DNA of 6,736 bases from Chloroflexota bacterium (GTDB taxonomy: Bacteria; Chloroflexota; Dehalococcoidia; Dehalococcoidales; Fen-1064), in the NCBI GenBank assembly GCA_026389745.1, contig JAPLHG010000020.1:1-6736 (forward strand). Reading direction: 5' to 3'. Positions 5,259-6,736 of the stretch are shown piece after piece. The notes below the pieces were generated by a model. The model did no database searches and was not told where the DNA came from. It was given only the letters and a program-made list of their open reading frames with translations. Both the position numbers and the translations under genes were made by a program. Within the stretch, counting starts at the first letter, position 1. Each line of letters begins with the position of its first letter.

Positions 5259-5266
5259 CTCCTCCC
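5259..5266 (-). promoter_or_regulatory. Ribosome binding site fixing the GTG start of the middle yegP gene
   Basis: GGGAGGAG on the minus strand; the GGAGG core lies six bases before the GTG at 5252-5254. The same GGGAGG plus six-base spacer plus GTG is seen inside the PRC-YegP fusion (GGGAGG at 3813-3818, GTG at 3804-3806), where it is now coding sequence. Confidence 0.8.
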
Positions 5267-5277
5267 TCTACTTGTTA

Positions 5278-5439
5278 TTACCTGTTGAAGTAGGCAATAA
5301 TAGCCAATATGCCAATGATGATGAGATAAATACCAATCAAATAATTGAGTATTTTGGGGAAAATCATTACAATGACGCCGAAAATGAGGCTTGCTATCCC
5401 CATCCATAGACCTAAAGCTGGCAATGTTATAGCTGGCAT
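5278..5439 (-). CDS. DUF3096 family small membrane protein, 53 aa
   Basis: ATG at 5437-5439 preceded by a GGGGG run (5450-5454); TAA at 5278-5280. Two hydrophobic helices (about residues 9-27 and 32-50) are separated by FPKILNYL. The signature GVIVMIFPKILNYLIGIYLI is a textbook DUF3096 pattern. Function is unknown; such peptides probably sit in the cytoplasmic membrane. Its stop is 23 bases before the GTG of the YegP gene, indicating a shared transcript. Paralogs are the gene at 3375-3530 and the decayed copy at 3213-3322. The 91-base gap upstream is AT-rich and may hold a promoter, but no clear -35/-10 pair can be defended. Confidence 0.87.
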   Translation of the reverse strand: MPAITLPALGLWMGIASLIFGVIVMIFPKILNYLIGIYLIIIGILAIIAYFNR

Positions 5440-5530
5440 TTGAATCTTACCCCCTTTTCAAAATAACTAACATATATACACATAAGCTAAACTACATAAG
5501 TATTAACGCTTATCTAGATAGCCGGCATAC

Positions 5531-5716
5531 TCAGGCGGTCTTATCTTCGACAGTCGCGTTGGGTACGTTCTCTTTGACGGAATTAATGCCGTCCCTTGCG
5601 TTTGCCTTAGCCTTGTAGCCTTCACCCGAGTTCGCAATGACCTGTCCATTCGTATGGATTAGTCTCCAGCGGAATTCCCCGGACTTGTCCTTGTAGATTT
5701 CGAACTTTGCTGCCAT
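5531..5716 (-). CDS. YegP (DUF1508) domain protein, 61 aa
   Basis: Single DUF1508 domain: MAAKFEIYKDKSGEFRWRLI, TNGQVIANSGEGYKAKANARDGINSVKENV, ending ATVEDKTA. The ATG at 5714-5716 has AAGGAGGG upstream with good spacing. It is more divergent from the other two YegP copies than they are from each other; for example it has RWRLIHTNG where they have RFKLV.VNG. It is the first gene of the minus-strand block, facing the 359-bp intergenic region, and so is the likely promoter-proximal gene. Confidence 0.92.
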   Translation of the reverse strand: MAAKFEIYKDKSGEFRWRLIHTNGQVIANSGEGYKAKANARDGINSVKENVPNATVEDKTA

Positions 5717-5769
5717 GGTATTCCCTCCTTATTGAATTTGCTGCATTTACATAATCTTCTAGGGCCCAT

Positions 5770-5865
5770 TAAGTATGTACAAGAGTCCTCCCTAGCTTAA
5801 TATAAGTATGTACCCTGCATCCCGGGGCCACAAACCTCTCGGGGAGGTATTACATAGGTATGTTA
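5770..5865. repeat. Direct repeats TAAGTATGTAC (two exact, one degenerate)
   Basis: TAAGTATGTAC occurs exactly at 5770-5780 and 5803-5813, 33 bp apart (about three helical turns). A degenerate copy, TAGGTATGTTA, lies at 5855-5865, 52 bp further. On the minus strand the unit reads GTACATACTTA. The spacing suits protein binding on one face of the DNA. These could be operator sites or overlapping -10-like elements for the YegP promoter. Confidence 0.45.
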
Positions 5866-5906
5866 GTGCCAGTCTACTAATCTAATAGGGGGTAACTGAT
5901 GGCACT
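5865..5906. repeat. Inverted repeat AGTGCCA / TGGCACT
   Basis: Perfect 7-bp arms at 5865-5871 and 5900-5906 with a 28-base spacer. The left arm abuts the degenerate TAGGTATGTTA copy, and the right arm ends on the first base of a TTGACA hexamer. The placement suits a regulator site or a structured RNA; neither can be told from sequence alone. Confidence 0.4.
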
Positions 5907-5934
5907 TGACAGGATGGTGGCGGAGTAATAATAC
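5906..5934 (+). promoter_or_regulatory. Candidate sigma-70-type promoter for the cupin gene
   Basis: A perfect TTGACA (5906-5911) is followed after 17 bases by TAATAC (5929-5934), a weak match to TATAAT. Transcription would start near 5941 and give a leader of about 135 bases before the cupin ATG. A second, weaker option closer to the gene is TATATT at 6042-6047, whose -35 is poor. Confidence 0.4.
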
Positions 5935-6075
5935 ACCTGAATGGTGCAATCGTAAGTACAAGAAATCACACATGCCGATGTTTGTACAGTGTTAAATTAT
6001 CGGGTTATAGCTCGGACCTTTAATCTGAATGGTAAAAGTTATATATTATGACTATGTAAACAAGGAGGCGAAACA

Positions 6076-6465
6076 ATGGCAGGATATGTGGTATCGATTG
6101 AGAAACAGACTCTAAGCAATAACTACTTTAGACAAGTATTGTTTACCGGAAAGAATGCTCAGCTCGTAGTTATGTGCCTGCAACCTGGTGAAGAGATCGG
6201 TAACGAAGTGCATTCGAGTGTTGACCAGTTTTTCCGCATCAAGCAAGGTGAGGCAGCGTTTGTTTTCGGCGGAAATGAAAAGCATCTGGTAAAAGATGGG
6301 GATGCGGTTATAGTTCCAGCAGGGACATACCATAACGTAATAAATACTTCGAAGACCACCAAGTTGAAGCTATATACCATATACTCTCCTCCCAACCATC
6401 CCGATAAGACCCTACATAAAACGAAGGCTGAGGCTGAGAAGGCCGAAGTGGAAAAACATCATTAG
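6076..6465 (+). CDS. Small cupin domain protein, 129 aa
   Basis: ATG at 6076 with AAGGAGG eight bases upstream. One cupin beta-barrel fills residues about 15-105. Motif 1 is PGEEIGNEVHSSVDQFFRIKQGEAAFVFGG and motif 2 is DGDAVIVPAGTYHNVIN, followed by KLKLYTIYSPPNHPDKTLHKTKAEAE. This is the pattern of a widespread family of small stand-alone cupins annotated only as cupin domain proteins. In motif 1 the first His (in EVHSS) is present but the usual HxH pair is not; with E (EVH), Q (DQFF) and the motif 2 His (TYHN) a metal site is still plausible. The tail is Lys/Glu/Ala-rich and ends in His-His. It is transcribed away from the minus-strand block. Substrate unknown. Confidence 0.9.
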   Translation: MAGYVVSIEKQTLSNNYFRQVLFTGKNAQLVVMCLQPGEEIGNEVHSSVDQFFRIKQGEAAFVFGGNEKHLVKDGDAVIVPAGTYHNVINTSKTTKLKLYTIYSPPNHPDKTLHKTKAEAEKAEVEKHH

Positions 6466-6597
6466 CAAGACGGAGTTTTGTTGCCTCTGGAATGGGCAAA
6501 TCCATTGGTCAGAAGTTATCATGCAACAGTTAAATAATGTCCTTGCTCTTGGGTAATCATCTGGTTCCAGCGTGGCAAGTTAAATGAGGAAGTTTAT

Positions 6598-6736
6598 ATG
6601 AAATTGATGGCCAAAGAGAATATAGGCAAGCCGGGGATAGTCTTTCTAGAAATAGACGGACTAGGGGGTAAAGTACTAAAGGATGCCATGAATATGGGGA
6701 AGACTCCAAATATGAAACGCTGGACTGATTACGGAA
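6598..6736 (+). CDS. Alkaline-phosphatase-superfamily protein, N-terminus only
   Basis: 46 codons are visible before the right edge. ATG at 6598 with GAGG (6586-6589) eight bases upstream; a second ATG four codons in lacks its own site. The sequence GIVFLEIDGLGGKVLKDAMNMGKTPNMKRW fits the first strand and helix of the alkaline phosphatase / type I phosphodiesterase superfamily, in which the Asp of the IDG motif (D20 here) is a metal ligand and small-G..PN..R/L precedes the nucleophile region. The catalytic Thr/Ser lies beyond the window. It begins 132 bases after the cupin on the same strand; nothing convincing as a terminator lies between them. Confidence 0.7.
   Translation, partial: MKLMAKENIGKPGIVFLEIDGLGGKVLKDAMNMGKTPNMKRWTDYG

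Larger units (their letters stand above)
5717..6075. other. Divergent intergenic region, 359 bp, no gene seen
   Basis: No frame here looks like a protein gene; the longest ATG frames are a few codons. It lies between outward-facing genes (YegP at 5716 on minus, cupin at 6076 on plus), so it should carry promoters in both directions. It holds direct repeats of TAAGTATGTAC, a small hairpin ACCTC-GAGGT (5834-5848), a 7-bp inverted repeat (5865-5906), a GTACAA/TTGTAC inverted pair (5956-5961 and 5982-5987) and a plausible plus-strand promoter. Confidence 0.7.

Noticed and set aside
6481..6499. TTGCC/GGCAA hairpin after the cupin gene as terminator
   Set aside because: Only five base pairs, nine-base loop and no T run.

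Overview
This 6.7 kb window looks bacterial. Genes are short and intergenic spaces compact, nearly every start has a strong GGAGG-type ribosome binding site, and one product is a lipoprotein with an LAGC lipobox. The gene set (DUF4382 lipoprotein with Ig-like repeats, ice-binding-fold surface protein, DUF3096, lmo0937-type membrane peptide, YegP/DUF1508, PRC-barrel, dodecin) recalls uncultured anaerobic Chloroflexota such as Dehalococcoidia. That assignment is a memory-based inference of about 0.4 confidence, and no marker gene is present to fix it.

Layout. Almost everything from 1 to 5716 is on the minus strand and is read right to left. First comes a run of very small proteins (5716 down to 3375): YegP, DUF3096, YegP, dodecin, an lmo0937-type membrane peptide, a basic peptide with an RSDK repeat, a PRC-barrel protein fused to a YegP domain, and a second DUF3096. 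A decayed third DUF3096 follows (3213-3322). Next are two surface or secreted proteins: a DUF4382/Ig-like lipoprotein (1993-3093) and an ice-binding-fold protein on a Pro/Thr stalk (903-1889). Each is preceded by the same roughly 65-bp element. The left end holds an unrecognised 72-residue protein and the N-terminal part of a membrane protein resembling a voltage-sensor domain, cut by the window edge.

A 359-bp intergenic region (5717-6075) separates this block from two plus-strand genes: a small cupin (6076-6465) and the start of an alkaline-phosphatase-superfamily protein (6598 to the edge). The region contains direct repeats, inverted repeats and a plausible promoter.

How the genes may work together (inference). 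The small-protein block looks like a stress or envelope-maintenance island built by duplication of a DUF3096-YegP pair. The PRC-YegP fusion carries within its coding sequence what looks like a former intergenic spacer, ribosome binding site and GTG start. The shared leader of the two surface-protein genes suggests common control or a recent duplication of regulatory DNA. No CRISPR array, transposase, tRNA or rRNA was seen. Seven genes lie outside the obvious long reading frames or were re-started: the two edge genes, both DUF3096 genes, the lmo0937-type peptide, the RSDK peptide, and the GTG start of the middle YegP.
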